A DNA stretch of 58,341 nt from Alistipes sp. UBA936. GTDB taxonomy: Bacteria; Bacteroidota; Bacteroidia; Bacteroidales; Rikenellaceae. Positions 1 through 8,229 of this stretch are shown here, one piece after another. The position numbers and the translations under genes were made by a program. Every line of letters starts with the position of its first letter. The first letter of the stretch is position 1. The stretch covers positions 42,062 through 100,402 of the forward strand of contig DBDI01000014.1 in NCBI GenBank assembly GCA_002293505.1, written 5' to 3'. The notes beneath the pieces were generated by a model. That model worked only from the letters and a program-made list of their open reading frames with translations. It was not told where the DNA came from and did not search any database.

Positions 1-21
1 GTTCGAATCCCGCTTTCTCCG
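1..21 (+). tRNA. 3' end of a tRNA, probably tRNA-Ser (partial)
   Basis: The window opens inside a tRNA gene. Base 1 is the last base of the 5' T-stem strand, bases 2-8 (TTCGAAT) are the T loop, 9-13 (CCCGC) the 3' T-stem, 14-20 (TTTCTCC) the 3' acceptor strand and G21 the discriminator. The acceptor would pair with GGAGAAA at the 5' end, and with a G discriminator this fits tRNA-Ser best. The terminal CCA is not encoded (CCG follows). The anticodon lies outside the window, so the isotype is an inference. Confidence 0.6.
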
Positions 22-22
22 C

Positions 23-41
23 CGGCGCCTGAAAGGCGCCG
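23..41 (+). terminator. GC-rich hairpin after the tRNA
   Basis: Eight-base-pair perfect stem CGGCGCCT / AGGCGCCG with a three-base loop, directly after the tRNA. No run of T follows, so termination activity is uncertain. It could also be a processing signal for the tRNA 3' end. Confidence 0.3.
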
Positions 42-102
42 CATAAAACTTAAGACTATAAACTTATATAACTAACAAACAACTAATCAATTTAACTTAA
101 TT

Positions 103-876
103 ATGAAAAAACTGTTTATGATTTTGGCGGTGGCCGGCCTTTTTTCGTTGGGCACCATTAACGCGTTTGCTCAGGAGACCGAATCCGCTGCAGCCGCACC
201 CACATCTGCCGTAACCGCTGTCGACGCTGCGACCGACGTCGTTGGTAAGCCTCTTCACCAGGCAATTAAGGAGAAATTCATCGAGGGTGGTGCTGCCTGG
301 ATGACCCCCATCTTGATCTTCGTTATCCTTGGTTTGGCAATCGCTATCGAGCGTATCATCTACTTGAACCTTTCGACTGTTAACTCTAAGAAATTGATCG
401 ACCGCGTCGAGGCTGCCCTCAAAAAAGGCGGTATCGAGGAGGCTAAGCGCGTTTGCCGCGACACTAAGGGCCCGATCGCTTCTATCTTCTACCAGGGTCT
501 CGACCGTTACCACCAGGGCCTCGACAACGTCGAAAAGGCCGTCGTAAGTTACGGTTCCGTCCAGATCGCCCAGATGGAATCCGGCCTTGTTTGGATCGGT
601 TTGTTCATCTCGCTGGCTCCTATGTTAGGGTTTATGGGTACCGTTGTTGGTATGGTCCAGGCATTCGACTCTATCCAGGCAATGGGTGACGTTTCTCCTA
701 CCGCAGTTGCCGGTGGTATCAAGGTTGCACTTTTGACAACTTTGGCCGGTTTGATCGCTGCCGTTATCCTTCAGTTGTTCTACTCTTACATCATCTCCAA
801 GATCGACGCCCTGACAATGGATATGGAGGACTCTTCGATCACTTTGGTAGATATGCTCACCGAATACAAGAAGTAA
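103..876 (+). CDS. exbB: MotA/TolQ/ExbB proton channel family protein
   Basis: Inner-membrane proton-channel subunit that, with ExbD, drives TonB-dependent transport or a Tol-like process. The 257-residue protein starts with a signal-like segment (residues 1-24, ending AFAQ). Transmembrane stretches lie at about 65-88, 165-190 and 205-231; the last two carry the conserved small-residue pattern of the family (GFMGTVVGMVQAF and GGIKVALLTTLAGL). A basic cytoplasmic region containing KKGGIEEAKRVCR lies between them. It is the first gene of a four-gene run with two ExbD genes. The start ATG follows an A/T-rich leader; I could not find a clear -7 element for it. Long N-terminal extensions like this are usual for Bacteroidota ExbB. 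Confidence 0.92.
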   Translation: MKKLFMILAVAGLFSLGTINAFAQETESAAAAPTSAVTAVDAATDVVGKPLHQAIKEKFIEGGAAWMTPILIFVILGLAIAIERIIYLNLSTVNSKKLIDRVEAALKKGGIEEAKRVCRDTKGPIASIFYQGLDRYHQGLDNVEKAVVSYGSVQIAQMESGLVWIGLFISLAPMLGFMGTVVGMVQAFDSIQAMGDVSPTAVAGGIKVALLTTLAGLIAAVILQLFYSYIISKIDALTMDMEDSSITLVDMLTEYKK

Positions 877-896
877 TTTAGCCGGTTCGTTATCCT

Positions 897-1313
897 ATGA
901 AGAAATTAATGAATCTCATCCTCATCGTTCTGGTGGTCATAGCTGCATTGTCGGTTATCCTTTGGATGGTTCAGGGTGGTGGCGAGCGTGGTGTGCAGTT
1001 GATGCTCACTGTTGCTTACGTCTACCTTGCTCTGGCTGCGCTGCTTGCTATCGTTATGACCGTTATGAACCTTGGTAAGAGCCAATCGAAATCCCGCCTT
1101 GGCCTTTACGTCTTCGGCGCGGTCGTTGTTTTGGCTGTTTTGTTCTACTTTGCCGTTGCAAAATCTTCTCCTGTCACATTGGCTGACGGTTCGGTAGTCA
1201 CTAATCCTTTCACCCTTAAAATCACCGACACAATGCTCTTCCTTGCATACGCAGCTTTGGGCGTTACCGCTTTGGTGATGATAGGTGGTGAGGTGCGTAA
1301 AGCATTTAAGTAG
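897..1313 (+). CDS. Small four-helix membrane protein of the exb operon
   Basis: A 138-residue protein with four hydrophobic segments (about residues 4-26, 33-61, 67-88 and 108-130) separated by short loops. It has no signal peptide and no catalytic motif that I recognise. It sits 20 bases after exbB and 9 bases before the first exbD, a position where Bacteroidota ExbB/ExbD operons often carry an uncharacterised membrane protein, so a role in assembling or modulating the ExbB-ExbD motor is a reasonable inference only. Expression is probably from the exbB promoter. Confidence 0.75.
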   Translation: MKKLMNLILIVLVVIAALSVILWMVQGGGERGVQLMLTVAYVYLALAALLAIVMTVMNLGKSQSKSRLGLYVFGAVVVLAVLFYFAVAKSSPVTLADGSVVTNPFTLKITDTMLFLAYAALGVTALVMIGGEVRKAFK

Positions 1314-1322
1314 TTTCTCGAT

Positions 1323-1919
1323 ATGGCAAATAATAAGAGAGAAATTAGGGAGATCAACGCGAGCTCGATGGCCGACATCGCGTTTCTGCTTCTGATTTTC
1401 TTCCTTGTTGCTACTACGATGAACGTCGACACGGGTATCACACGCCAGTTGCCTCCTATTCCTCCCGAGGAACAGCAGATGGAGGACATCAAGGTAAAGG
1501 AGCGCGATCTGCTCACGATATTCGTGAACACCTACGACAACATTTTGGTAGCAGGCCGCCAGGCCCATATATCTCAGCTTCGCGCTGCGGTTAAGGAGTT
1601 CGTCCTCAACCCCACGAACAACGAGAATATGCCGGAGAAGGAAATTAAGGAATTGACGATGCCCGATGGTAGCATCTGGAGCGTTCCGGTTAGTAAGGCT
1701 GTTGTATCGCTTACTAACGACCGCGGTACGAGTTACGATATGTATATTCAGGTTCAGAACGAGTTGGCACGCGCTTTCAACGAGATGCGCGACGACGCTG
1801 CTCGTGCGCGGTTCGGTAAGGATTTTATGAACCTCGAAGACGCTGAGCGTGACGTGATCACTAAGGCAGTTCCTCTGAGCATATCGGAGGCTGAGCCTAA
1901 AAACGTAGGAGGCAATTAG
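1323..1919 (+). CDS. exbD: ExbD/TolR biopolymer transport protein (first copy)
   Basis: Single-pass partner of ExbB. The N-terminus (about residues 10-34) has the ExbD signature SSMADIAFLLLIFFLVATT with the proton-carrying Asp in the membrane segment, followed by a periplasmic domain. At 198 residues it is longer than a minimal ExbD (about 140), because of a longer periplasmic part with an extra segment around residues 95-140. It lies 9 bases after the small membrane protein and 2 bases before the second exbD. Two different ExbD proteins with one ExbB is a common Bacteroidota arrangement and suggests a heteromeric motor. Confidence 0.9.
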   Translation: MANNKREIREINASSMADIAFLLLIFFLVATTMNVDTGITRQLPPIPPEEQQMEDIKVKERDLLTIFVNTYDNILVAGRQAHISQLRAAVKEFVLNPTNNENMPEKEIKELTMPDGSIWSVPVSKAVVSLTNDRGTSYDMYIQVQNELARAFNEMRDDAARARFGKDFMNLEDAERDVITKAVPLSISEAEPKNVGGN

Positions 1920-1921
1920 TT

Positions 1922-2389
1922 ATGGCAGTAATGAAGAAAAAACGTAAAGGCGGGATTCCTCCCATCTCTACGGCGTCGTTGCCCGACGTAATCTTTATGA
2001 TCCTGTTCTTCTTTATGGTATCGACTACGATGCGTTCGACGGAGGTTTTGGTAAAGACCCAGTTGCCCGACGCTTCGGAGGTCCAGAAACTTGAGAAGAA
2101 ACAGTTGGTAAGCTTCATTTACATTGGCCAGCCGGTTGATTCCCAGCAGGCTCAGTGGGGTACGGCACCTCGTATCCAGTTGAATGACTCTTACCACTCG
2201 CTGACTGACATCCTCGACTTCGTAGCTTCGGAGCGCGACAAGCTTTCCGAGGCGGATCGTATGGCAATGACGGTAATGTTGAAGGCCGACCGTAACACTC
2301 GTATGGGTATCATTTCCGATACTAAACAGGAGTTGCGTAAGGCTAACGCCCTCAAGATTTCCTACGCCGCCAACCGTGCCGCGAGATAG
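1922..2389 (+). CDS. exbD: ExbD/TolR biopolymer transport protein (second copy)
   Basis: Second ExbD of the operon, 155 residues. A basic start (MKKKRKGG) is followed by a membrane helix with the key Asp in TASLPDVIFMILFFFMVSTT, then a periplasmic domain ending near residue 150. The start codon comes 2 bases after the preceding stop. An internal ATG three codons later is an alternative start. The gene is closed by a strong hairpin terminator, so the four genes 103-2389 probably form one transcript. Confidence 0.9.
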   Translation: MAVMKKKRKGGIPPISTASLPDVIFMILFFFMVSTTMRSTEVLVKTQLPDASEVQKLEKKQLVSFIYIGQPVDSQQAQWGTAPRIQLNDSYHSLTDILDFVASERDKLSEADRMAMTVMLKADRNTRMGIISDTKQELRKANALKISYAANRAAR

Positions 2390-2407
2390 TTTTTCCACAT
2401 TCCCGAA

Positions 2408-2439
2408 AAAGGCCGCCTCATAATGGGCGGCCTTTTTTT
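2408..2439 (+). terminator. Rho-independent terminator of the exb operon
   Basis: Stem GGCCGCC (2411-2417) / GGCGGCC (2426-2432) extended by A-T pairs, with an eight-base loop and a run of T at 2433-2439. It begins about 18 bases after the exbD stop. The T tract overlaps the -33 element proposed for uvrB. Confidence 0.88.
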
Positions 2440-2467
2440 GTGGTGCCCAAGCTTTTTGTTACCTTTG
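2437..2467 (+). promoter_or_regulatory. Bacteroidota-type promoter of uvrB (-33 / -7)
   Basis: TTTG at 2437-2440, a 19-base spacer, and TACCTTTG at 2460-2467 match the -33 TTTG and -7 TAnnTTTG elements of the Bacteroidota primary sigma factor. Only four bases separate the -7 element from the GTG start at 2472, so transcription would start at or next to the start codon. Confidence 0.7.
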
Positions 2468-2471
2468 TTTC

Positions 2472-4478
2472 GTGGACTTTACCCTTGTATCATCATATTC
2501 TCCCACTGGCGACCAGCCCGAGGCTATCGCTCAGCTCACCAGCGCCATAAAATCCGGCTCTCAGCACTCCACACTTCTCGGCGTCACTGGTTCTGGTAAG
2601 ACTTTCACCGTTGCCAACGTCATCTCTCAGCTCCAGCGGCCCGCCCTCGTCCTGTCTCATAACAAGACCCTCGCTGCTCAGTTGTACTCCGAGTTCAAAG
2701 GGTTCTTTCCTCATAACGCCGTCGAGTACTTCGTCTCCTATTACGATTACTACCAGCCCGAGGCTTACCTCCCCTCGTCTGATACCTATATAGAAAAGGA
2801 CCTTCAGATTAACGACGAGATCGACAAGATGCGCCTTCGCGCTACTGCGAGCTTGATGTCCGGGCGCCGCGACGTTATTGTTGTCGCATCCGTCTCCTGC
2901 ATTTACGGTATCGGTAACCCCGAGGACTTCGAGGCTTCCGTCGTCGAGCTTCAAACCGGCCAAGTTATTCCTCGTAAGACGCTCCTCTACTCTCTGGTCG
3001 ACATCCTTTACACTCGCTCCGAGCGCGAGCTTGTCCCCGCGACTTTCCGCGTTTCCGGTGATTCTGTTGACGTTATGATGGCATTCGGGGAAATGGCTGT
3101 CCGCCTCGATTTTTTCGACGACGAACTCGAATCCATCACCCGCATCGACCCCGCCACCGGCCAAAGACTCGAAAAACTCGACAAGATAAGAATCTCTCCC
3201 GCTAACCTCTTCGTCACCACAAAGGAGCGCACGACCCAAGCTATCCGCCAGATCCAGCTCGACCTTGGCGAACAGATCAAATTCTTCGAAGCCGTCGGCA
3301 AACCGTCGGAAGCCCAGCGCCTTAAACAGCGTACCGAGTTCGACCTCGAGATGATCAAGGAGGTTGGTTATTGCTCCGGTATCGAGAATTACTCGCGTTA
3401 TTTCGACGGCCGCTCTCCCGGGGCTCCTCCTTTCTGCCTGCTCAATTACTTTCCCAAGGATTACCTCCTCATAATCGACGAGTCCCACGTTACGCTTCCC
3501 CAGGTCCGCGCTATGTACGGTGGCGACCGTGCTCGTAAGGAGAACCTCGTTGAATACGGCTTTCGTCTTCCTGCTGCTCGCGACAACCGCCCCTTGAAAT
3601 TCGATGAGTTCGAGCGCCTTGCTGGTACTTCGATCTACGTTTCTGCTACTCCGGCCGATTACGAGCTCACTAAATCCGAGGGCCTTGTCGTCGAACAGGT
3701 CGTCCGTCCCACCGGCGTCGTCGACCCTCCTATCCAGATCCGTACTACTGATAATCAGATTGATAACCTCATCGAGGAGATCCAGTCCCGCGCGGCCAAA
3801 AATGAAAAAGTCCTCGTCGCCACTCTCACCAAACGTATGGCCGAGGAGTTGTCGAAATACTTCGATCGTATCGGTATTCGTAATCGCTACATCCACTCGG
3901 AGGTCGAGACTCTCGACCGTATCCGTATTCTCGAGGAGCTTCGCGGTGATGTTTTCGATGTTCTCGTTGGGGTTAACCTTCTTCGCGAGGGCCTCGACTT
4001 GCCCGAGGTTTCTTTGGTTGCGGTGATGGATGCCGACAAGGAGGGTTTTCTTCGTAACACACGTTCTCTCACTCAGATAGCTGGTCGTGCAGCTCGCCAC
4101 GCCGACGGTAACGTGATCCTTTACGCCGAGCGCCGCACCGATTCGATCCGTGAGGCTATTTCCGAGTCCAACCGCCGTCGCGAGAAGCAGATCGCATATA
4201 ATATGCGTAACCGAATCATTCCCCAGGCCGCCCATAAATCCTCTCGTCCCTCCGAGTTCATCTACGACTTCGCTTCGTCCGCCCTCCCCCTCGCCGCCGA
4301 TGTCCAAGCCAACTACTCCGCCGCCTCCCTCTCTCCTTCCGAGCTCGAAACAGCCATTGCCGCCGCCCGTTCCCAGATGGAATCCGCCGCAAAGGCTCTC
4401 GACTTCGCTGCTGCTGCTCAATACCGTAACCAGATGTACGCTCTCCAGCAGCGACTTAACCCCGAGAACGAACAATGA
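2472..4478 (+). CDS. uvrB: Excinuclease ABC subunit B
   Basis: Damage-verifying helicase-like subunit of nucleotide excision repair; it receives DNA from UvrA and recruits UvrC. The 668-residue length is normal. Visible motifs are Walker A GVTGSGKT (about residues 37-44), the beta-hairpin region YYDYYQPEAYLP, the Walker B region IDESH, helicase motifs with ATLTKRMAEELSKY and GVNLLREGLDLPEV, and a C-terminal UVR domain (LETAIAAARSQMESAAKALDF). The start is GTG, chosen because MDFTLVSSYSPTGDQ aligns with the usual N-terminus and the -7 element lies just upstream. Codons are strongly pyrimidine-rich (Arg CGC/CGT, Leu CTC/CTT), unlike plus-strand genes to the right. Confidence 0.97.
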   Translation: MDFTLVSSYSPTGDQPEAIAQLTSAIKSGSQHSTLLGVTGSGKTFTVANVISQLQRPALVLSHNKTLAAQLYSEFKGFFPHNAVEYFVSYYDYYQPEAYLPSSDTYIEKDLQINDEIDKMRLRATASLMSGRRDVIVVASVSCIYGIGNPEDFEASVVELQTGQVIPRKTLLYSLVDILYTRSERELVPATFRVSGDSVDVMMAFGEMAVRLDFFDDELESITRIDPATGQRLEKLDKIRISPANLFVTTKERTTQAIRQIQLDLGEQIKFFEAVGKPSEAQRLKQRTEFDLEMIKEVGYCSGIENYSRYFDGRSPGAPPFCLLNYFPKDYLLIIDESHVTLPQVRAMYGGDRARKENLVEYGFRLPAARDNRPLKFDEFERLAGTSIYVSATPADYELTKSEGLVVEQVVRPTGVVDPPIQIRTTDNQIDNLIEEIQSRAAKNEKVLVATLTKRMAEELSKYFDRIGIRNRYIHSEVETLDRIRILEELRGDVFDVLVGVNLLREGLDLPEVSLVAVMDADKEGFLRNTRSLTQIAGRAARHADGNVILYAERRTDSIREAISESNRRREKQIAYNMRNRIIPQAAHKSSRPSEFIYDFASSALPLAADVQANYSAASLSPSELETAIAAARSQMESAAKALDFAAAAQYRNQMYALQQRLNPENEQ

Positions 4479-4972
4479 TAGCTCGCTTTATATCCTCCGT
4501 TTCCGACTGTTTTTACATCGGGCCTTTTCGCCGCCTGATGTCTCGCCAGTTGTTTTCTTACATTTTTTGCGGTGGTATCAACTTCGTCCTCACGATTTTC
4601 AGTTATTGGCTCGCCTTCAACTTCGTCTTCTCCAAAACCGACCTCATCCTTCCGTTCACCTTATTCGGTACGGACACCGTTTCGGCCCACGTCGCGGCCC
4701 TCGGTATCTCTCTTCCCATCAACTTCGCCACTGGTTTTTGGCTCCAGCGCTCTGTTTCTTTCCGCTCTTCTCCCCTCCACACCCGCACCCAGCTCTGGCG
4801 TTACTTCCTCACCGCTCTCGTCGGCCTCCTCCTTAATTACGGGCTCACCAAACTCCTCGTCGACTGCCTCCACATCTTTCCCACCGTTTCTCAGATTCTC
4901 ATTTACGGCCTCACTGCTGTAGTCTCTTTCCTTGCTCAGCGCCACTTCACTTTCCGCGGCGCCCGCCCCTAA
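4475..4972 (+). CDS. GtrA family membrane protein
   Basis: A 165-residue membrane protein with four predicted helices (about residues 28-50, 66-92, 108-128 and 136-156), matching the GtrA-like family implicated in moving or flipping polyprenyl-linked sugars for cell-surface polysaccharides. The family features FxxxGGINFVLTIFSYWLAF near the first helix and a final helix followed by FTFR are visible. It overlaps the uvrB stop codon by four bases (ATGA), so it is translationally coupled to uvrB although the functions look unrelated. Its end lies 11 bases from the convergent SPOR gene with no hairpin between them. Confidence 0.82.
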   Translation: MIARFISSVSDCFYIGPFRRLMSRQLFSYIFCGGINFVLTIFSYWLAFNFVFSKTDLILPFTLFGTDTVSAHVAALGISLPINFATGFWLQRSVSFRSSPLHTRTQLWRYFLTALVGLLLNYGLTKLLVDCLHIFPTVSQILIYGLTAVVSFLAQRHFTFRGARP

Positions 4973-4983
4973 ACCGCCAAACC

Positions 4984-5859
4984 CTAAAGCTCCACCTTGT
5001 ACACCCACAAGCACGGATTAATCTCCCAGTACCTGTTCATCACATTGTACGCTTCTCTCTCTGTTGCTCCGTCATAAATGCTTACCATATTGTACCCCGT
5101 CCTCGCATCCACAAACTTTTTCGGCGTTAGCGCCGGATACTCTCGCCCCACTTTCGCTACAAGCTTGTCCGCATTGGACTCTATTTCAAACGCTCCTGCT
5201 ATTACGTGATACCTTGGCCCCGCCGCTACCGCCGGCACCACCACCTCAGGTTCCACTGCTTCCGGCTCTGCCGCCACCGGCGCCACTACTTCCGTAGCCG
5301 GTACCTTCTTCTCAAAATAGCCGTTCTTGCACAGCCACACCAGCGCGAGCACCACCGCCAGCACCGCTACGGCTATTCCCAGCCAGCACCACACTCTTCC
5401 GCATCCTCCCGAGCCTTCCGAGCCATCTTCCGCCCGCCGCCCCGACCGCGCTCCCGCCCGCCTTCCTCTCCTCTCTACTTCCATCATTTCTCCTTCTCCT
5501 CCCGGATTCAGCGCCTCTCCCAATTCCGCACTTCCCTCGAACCGCCCCTCCCTGATCACCCCCACTCCCCGTACTTCCACCGACCCATCTTCTCTTCTCG
5601 CTCTTTCCAGCCACCCGTCATACTCCCTCCAGGCTTCATCCAGCCCCACTCCTTCTCTGTCTGCCAATAGATTCACCACCGACGCTGCTCCTTCCACTCT
5701 TTCATCCTCCGTGAACACTCCCACATTCGCTGGCGGTAACAGTTCTGTTTCCGACACTCTTTTTGCTCTCCTCCTCTTCACTTCTATCGTTCCCACCCTT
5801 GGTAACACCACACTTTGGCGCTTCACCAGCGCGTCCCATATCAGTCCCGTGATTTTCAT
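4984..5859 (-). CDS. HU-CCDC81 and SPOR domain protein
   Basis: Envelope or division-associated protein of 291 residues. Residues 1-60 resemble the HU-like CCDC81 domain (IWDALVKRQSVVLPRVGTIEV), and a second such unit follows to about residue 118. A low-complexity Arg/Gly region leads to one membrane helix (about 159-180). After a Pro/Val/Glu-rich linker, a C-terminal SPOR domain (about 215-291, YHVIAGAFEIESNADKLVAK) would bind denuded peptidoglycan strands. The architecture is characteristic of Bacteroidota. It is last in the minus-strand coaD operon and overlaps lgt by four bases. The coding strand is extremely purine-rich here. Confidence 0.85.
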   Translation of the reverse strand: MKITGLIWDALVKRQSVVLPRVGTIEVKRRRAKRVSETELLPPANVGVFTEDERVEGAASVVNLLADREGVGLDEAWREYDGWLERARREDGSVEVRGVGVIREGRFEGSAELGEALNPGGEGEMMEVERRGRRAGARSGRRAEDGSEGSGGCGRVWCWLGIAVAVLAVVLALVWLCKNGYFEKKVPATEVVAPVAAEPEAVEPEVVVPAVAAGPRYHVIAGAFEIESNADKLVAKVGREYPALTPKKFVDARTGYNMVSIYDGATEREAYNVMNRYWEINPCLWVYKVEL

Positions 5860-6662
5860 TTTTCTGTCCTCCTGTATGCTAAGATTATGATTATCAGTCC
5901 TGCAATTACGAACGGTATGCTCAGTATTTGGCCTATGTTTATCGCCATTCCTTCTTCTGCCGCTATCTGCGGATTCTTAATGAATTCTATCAGGAACCTG
6001 GTCAGGAACACCCCTATCAGGCCCACTCCGAACATCACTCCCGGCTTCTTCCGCCCCTCGTCCCGCTTATAATAGAGCCACACCAGCACTGCAAAAGTCG
6101 CCACATAGCACAACGCTTCATATATTTGGGTCGGATGCATCGGTACGGTTTCTCCCGCCCTCACGAATACAAATCCCCACGGCAGGTCCGTTGCCCTCCC
6201 GTAGATCTCGCTGTTGATCAGATTCCCCAGCCTCACCACTGCTCCTCCTATCGTCACCGGCACCATAATCCTGTCCAGCGACCAGATATACGGTAGCTTT
6301 GCCCCCTTCGAGAATCCCCACAGCCCCAGTAGTAGCCCCACTGCTGCTCCGTGCGACGCCATTCCTCCCTGCCTTATGTTCAGTATCTCTGCCGGATGGG
6401 CCAGAAAGTAGGCTGGTTCATAGAAGAAACAGTGTCCCAGCCTTGCTCCGATTATGGTTGCCAGCGTTCCCCACCAGAAGATGCTGTCTCCGAACTTCTC
6501 GTTCAGTCCTTCTCTCTTAATGAAGTTGTCGAAGAAGACCTTTCCCAGTATAATCGCCACCACCCAGCACAGCCCATACCACATCACTTCCAGTCCTCCG
6601 AGCCTCACCAGCACCGGATTCACATCCCACACTACCATCAAAAAATTCGCCGTTCCCATCAT
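5856..6662 (-). CDS. lgt: Prolipoprotein diacylglyceryl transferase
   Basis: Transfers diacylglycerol from phosphatidylglycerol to the lipobox cysteine of prolipoproteins in the inner membrane. The 268-residue protein has seven hydrophobic segments. It carries the family hallmarks: the HGAAVGLLLG region (catalytic His), RLGNLINSEIYGR, MHPTQIYE, and the C-terminal FLTRFLIEFIK. Two ATG codons are adjacent at the start; the first is used here. The gene overlaps the SPOR gene downstream and lies 15 bases after the histidine kinase gene. At least two lipobox proteins occur in the window (the M16 peptidase and the plug lipoprotein). Confidence 0.95.
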   Translation of the reverse strand: MMGTANFLMVVWDVNPVLVRLGGLEVMWYGLCWVVAIILGKVFFDNFIKREGLNEKFGDSIFWWGTLATIIGARLGHCFFYEPAYFLAHPAEILNIRQGGMASHGAAVGLLLGLWGFSKGAKLPYIWSLDRIMVPVTIGGAVVRLGNLINSEIYGRATDLPWGFVFVRAGETVPMHPTQIYEALCYVATFAVLVWLYYKRDEGRKKPGVMFGVGLIGVFLTRFLIEFIKNPQIAAEEGMAINIGQILSIPFVIAGLIIIILAYRRTEK

Positions 6663-6677
6663 ATTTATTCTCTAAAG

Positions 6678-7637
6678 TTACAATTTTCTCGCCAAAGTAA
6701 ACCCAAACACGCTTCCCACTCCCGGCTCGCTTTCCACTTCGATTCCTTCTCCGTGGGCTTCAATGATGTGCTTCACTATGGCCAGTCCCAATCCCGTTCC
6801 TCCCTTTTCTCTCGACCGGCTCGTGTCCGCCCTGTAGAATCTCTCAAAAATCCTCGGTAGATCTTCCGCGTCTATTCCCTCTCCGTTGTCCGCCACCTCG
6901 ACCCTTACCTTTCTCTCCTCCTCCGACCCCAACGCGCCCCCTTCCTCCACAAATCTCACTCTCACCCATCCTCCTTGCCTCCCATACCTTATTCCGTTTC
7001 CTATCAGATTCACCAGCACCTGGCCCACATACTTCCTGTCCGCTTCCACCTCCACCGTCCCGCCTTCAATAATAACAGAAACTCCCGCCCCCTCGGCCTG
7101 TATCTCCAGTCCCTCCACAACTTCTTCCACCAGTTCCCTCAGGTCGAACTCCTCCATCTCCATCTCCAGTGCTCCCGACTCCAGCCTCGATATTTCGTCC
7201 AGAAACGTCACCACTGCTATGATTCTCTCCACACTCTTCTCCGCCCTCTCCAAGTATAGCCTGTTCACCGCCTCGTCCTCCAGTCCCCCATCCAGTAACG
7301 TCTGTATGTATCCTTGTACATTGAACACCGGGGTCTTTATCTCGTGCGCAAAATCCCCCAGGTACTCTCTTCTGAACCTCTCCATCTCTTCCAGCCTCTC
7401 CACCTCGTCCGTTATTCGCGCCGTCACTTTCTCTATCAGGTTTCCTCTCCTTATCACCAGCCTGGTGAAGTAGTAGGTCACCACATAGGTCGACACACAA
7501 ATCACCAGTAGTCCCCACCAGAAAAAGTGATACACCGCACTCACAATGCTTCCCGCAATCACCACCACCAGCGTCACCAGCAGCGCTATCAACAGCGCCG
7601 CGTGGTCGATCGAGCGTACATTCAGCTCGAAGTTCAT
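6678..7637 (-). CDS. Sensor histidine kinase, PhoR-like (orphan)
   Basis: Membrane sensor kinase of 319 residues. It has two membrane helices near the N-terminus (about 13-33 and 38-58) with almost no periplasmic domain. Next come a short coiled linker, a HisKA domain with the phospho-acceptor His in GDFAHEIKTPV, and a HATPase domain with N box NLIGNGIRYG, DNGEGID, FERFYRADTSRSRE and GGTGLGLAIVKHI. The start at 7637 was chosen because it forms an ATGA overlap with ribE; an upstream in-frame ATG would run deep into ribE. No response regulator gene is adjacent, so its partner is unknown. It sits between lipid and vitamin genes in the operon. Confidence 0.9.
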   Translation of the reverse strand: MNFELNVRSIDHAALLIALLVTLVVVIAGSIVSAVYHFFWWGLLVICVSTYVVTYYFTRLVIRRGNLIEKVTARITDEVERLEEMERFRREYLGDFAHEIKTPVFNVQGYIQTLLDGGLEDEAVNRLYLERAEKSVERIIAVVTFLDEISRLESGALEMEMEEFDLRELVEEVVEGLEIQAEGAGVSVIIEGGTVEVEADRKYVGQVLVNLIGNGIRYGRQGGWVRVRFVEEGGALGSEEERKVRVEVADNGEGIDAEDLPRIFERFYRADTSRSREKGGTGLGLAIVKHIIEAHGEGIEVESEPGVGSVFGFTLARKL

Positions 7638-8227
7638 TTGTAGTTTTCCATCAGTCTGGCAATGTACTTTCCTATTATGTCGAACTCCAGATTGACTACC
7701 GTTCCTGCTTCTATGTGCTTGAAGTTTGTGTTCTCCCACGTGTAGGGTATTATGGCCACCTGGAACCCTCCCTCTCTCGAATTCACCACCGTCAGCGAAA
7801 CCCCGTTCACGGCCACCGATCCCTTTTCCACTGTCGTCATTCCTCCTCCTTGCGCCAGGTACTCAAACGTATAGTACCAGCTTCCTCCCGCTTCTTCCAC
7901 CGCTGTGCACACCGCAGTCTGATCCACGTGCCCTTGTACTATGTGCCCATCCAGCAACGCATCCGGCCTCATCGAGCGCTCCAGATTCACCCAATCTCCC
8001 TCCTTCAACAGCCCCAGGTTGCTCTTCGCCAGGGTTTCGTGCATCGCCGTCACGACATAGTCCTTTTCGGTTAGTTCCACCACCGTCAGACACACTCCGT
8101 TGTGCGACACGCTTTGGTCTATCTTCAGCTCTCCCACAAAATCGGCCTCCACTCTGAAATGCTTATTCTGCTTCTCGGCGCGGATCTCCACCACGCGCCC
8201 CATCTTTTCTACAATCCCCGAAAACAT
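7634..8227 (-). CDS. ribE: Riboflavin synthase, alpha subunit
   Basis: Catalyses dismutation of two 6,7-dimethyl-8-ribityllumazine molecules to riboflavin. The 197-residue protein contains the usual tandem lumazine-binding barrels. It begins MFSGIVEKMGRV and has the repeat motifs SHNGVCLTV in the first half and VAVNGVSLTV in the second, plus GHIVQGHVD. It lies two bases after lpxD and overlaps the kinase start by four bases. No FMN riboswitch is visible upstream, as expected for an internal operon gene. Top-strand pyrimidine bias is strong from here leftwards. Confidence 0.95.
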   Translation of the reverse strand: MFSGIVEKMGRVVEIRAEKQNKHFRVEADFVGELKIDQSVSHNGVCLTVVELTEKDYVVTAMHETLAKSNLGLLKEGDWVNLERSMRPDALLDGHIVQGHVDQTAVCTAVEEAGGSWYYTFEYLAQGGGMTTVEKGSVAVNGVSLTVVNSREGGFQVAIIPYTWENTNFKHIEAGTVVNLEFDIIGKYIARLMENYK

Positions 8228-8229
8228 CC

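Noticed and set aside
2388..2400. Possible DnaA box (TTTTCCACA) after the second exbD
   Set aside because: A single site with a mismatch, outside the skew-switch interval; too weak to call.
2493..4475. 660-codon open frame exactly antisense to uvrB
   Set aside because: It mirrors uvrB almost end to end, has no recognisable domain and low-complexity composition. The strong strand bias removes TTA, CTA and TCA codons from the sense strand and so leaves antisense frames open.
4150..4836. 228-codon Pro/Ser-rich frame spanning the uvrB end and the GtrA gene
   Set aside because: Crosses two well-supported genes in another frame and has the composition expected of pyrimidine-rich DNA.
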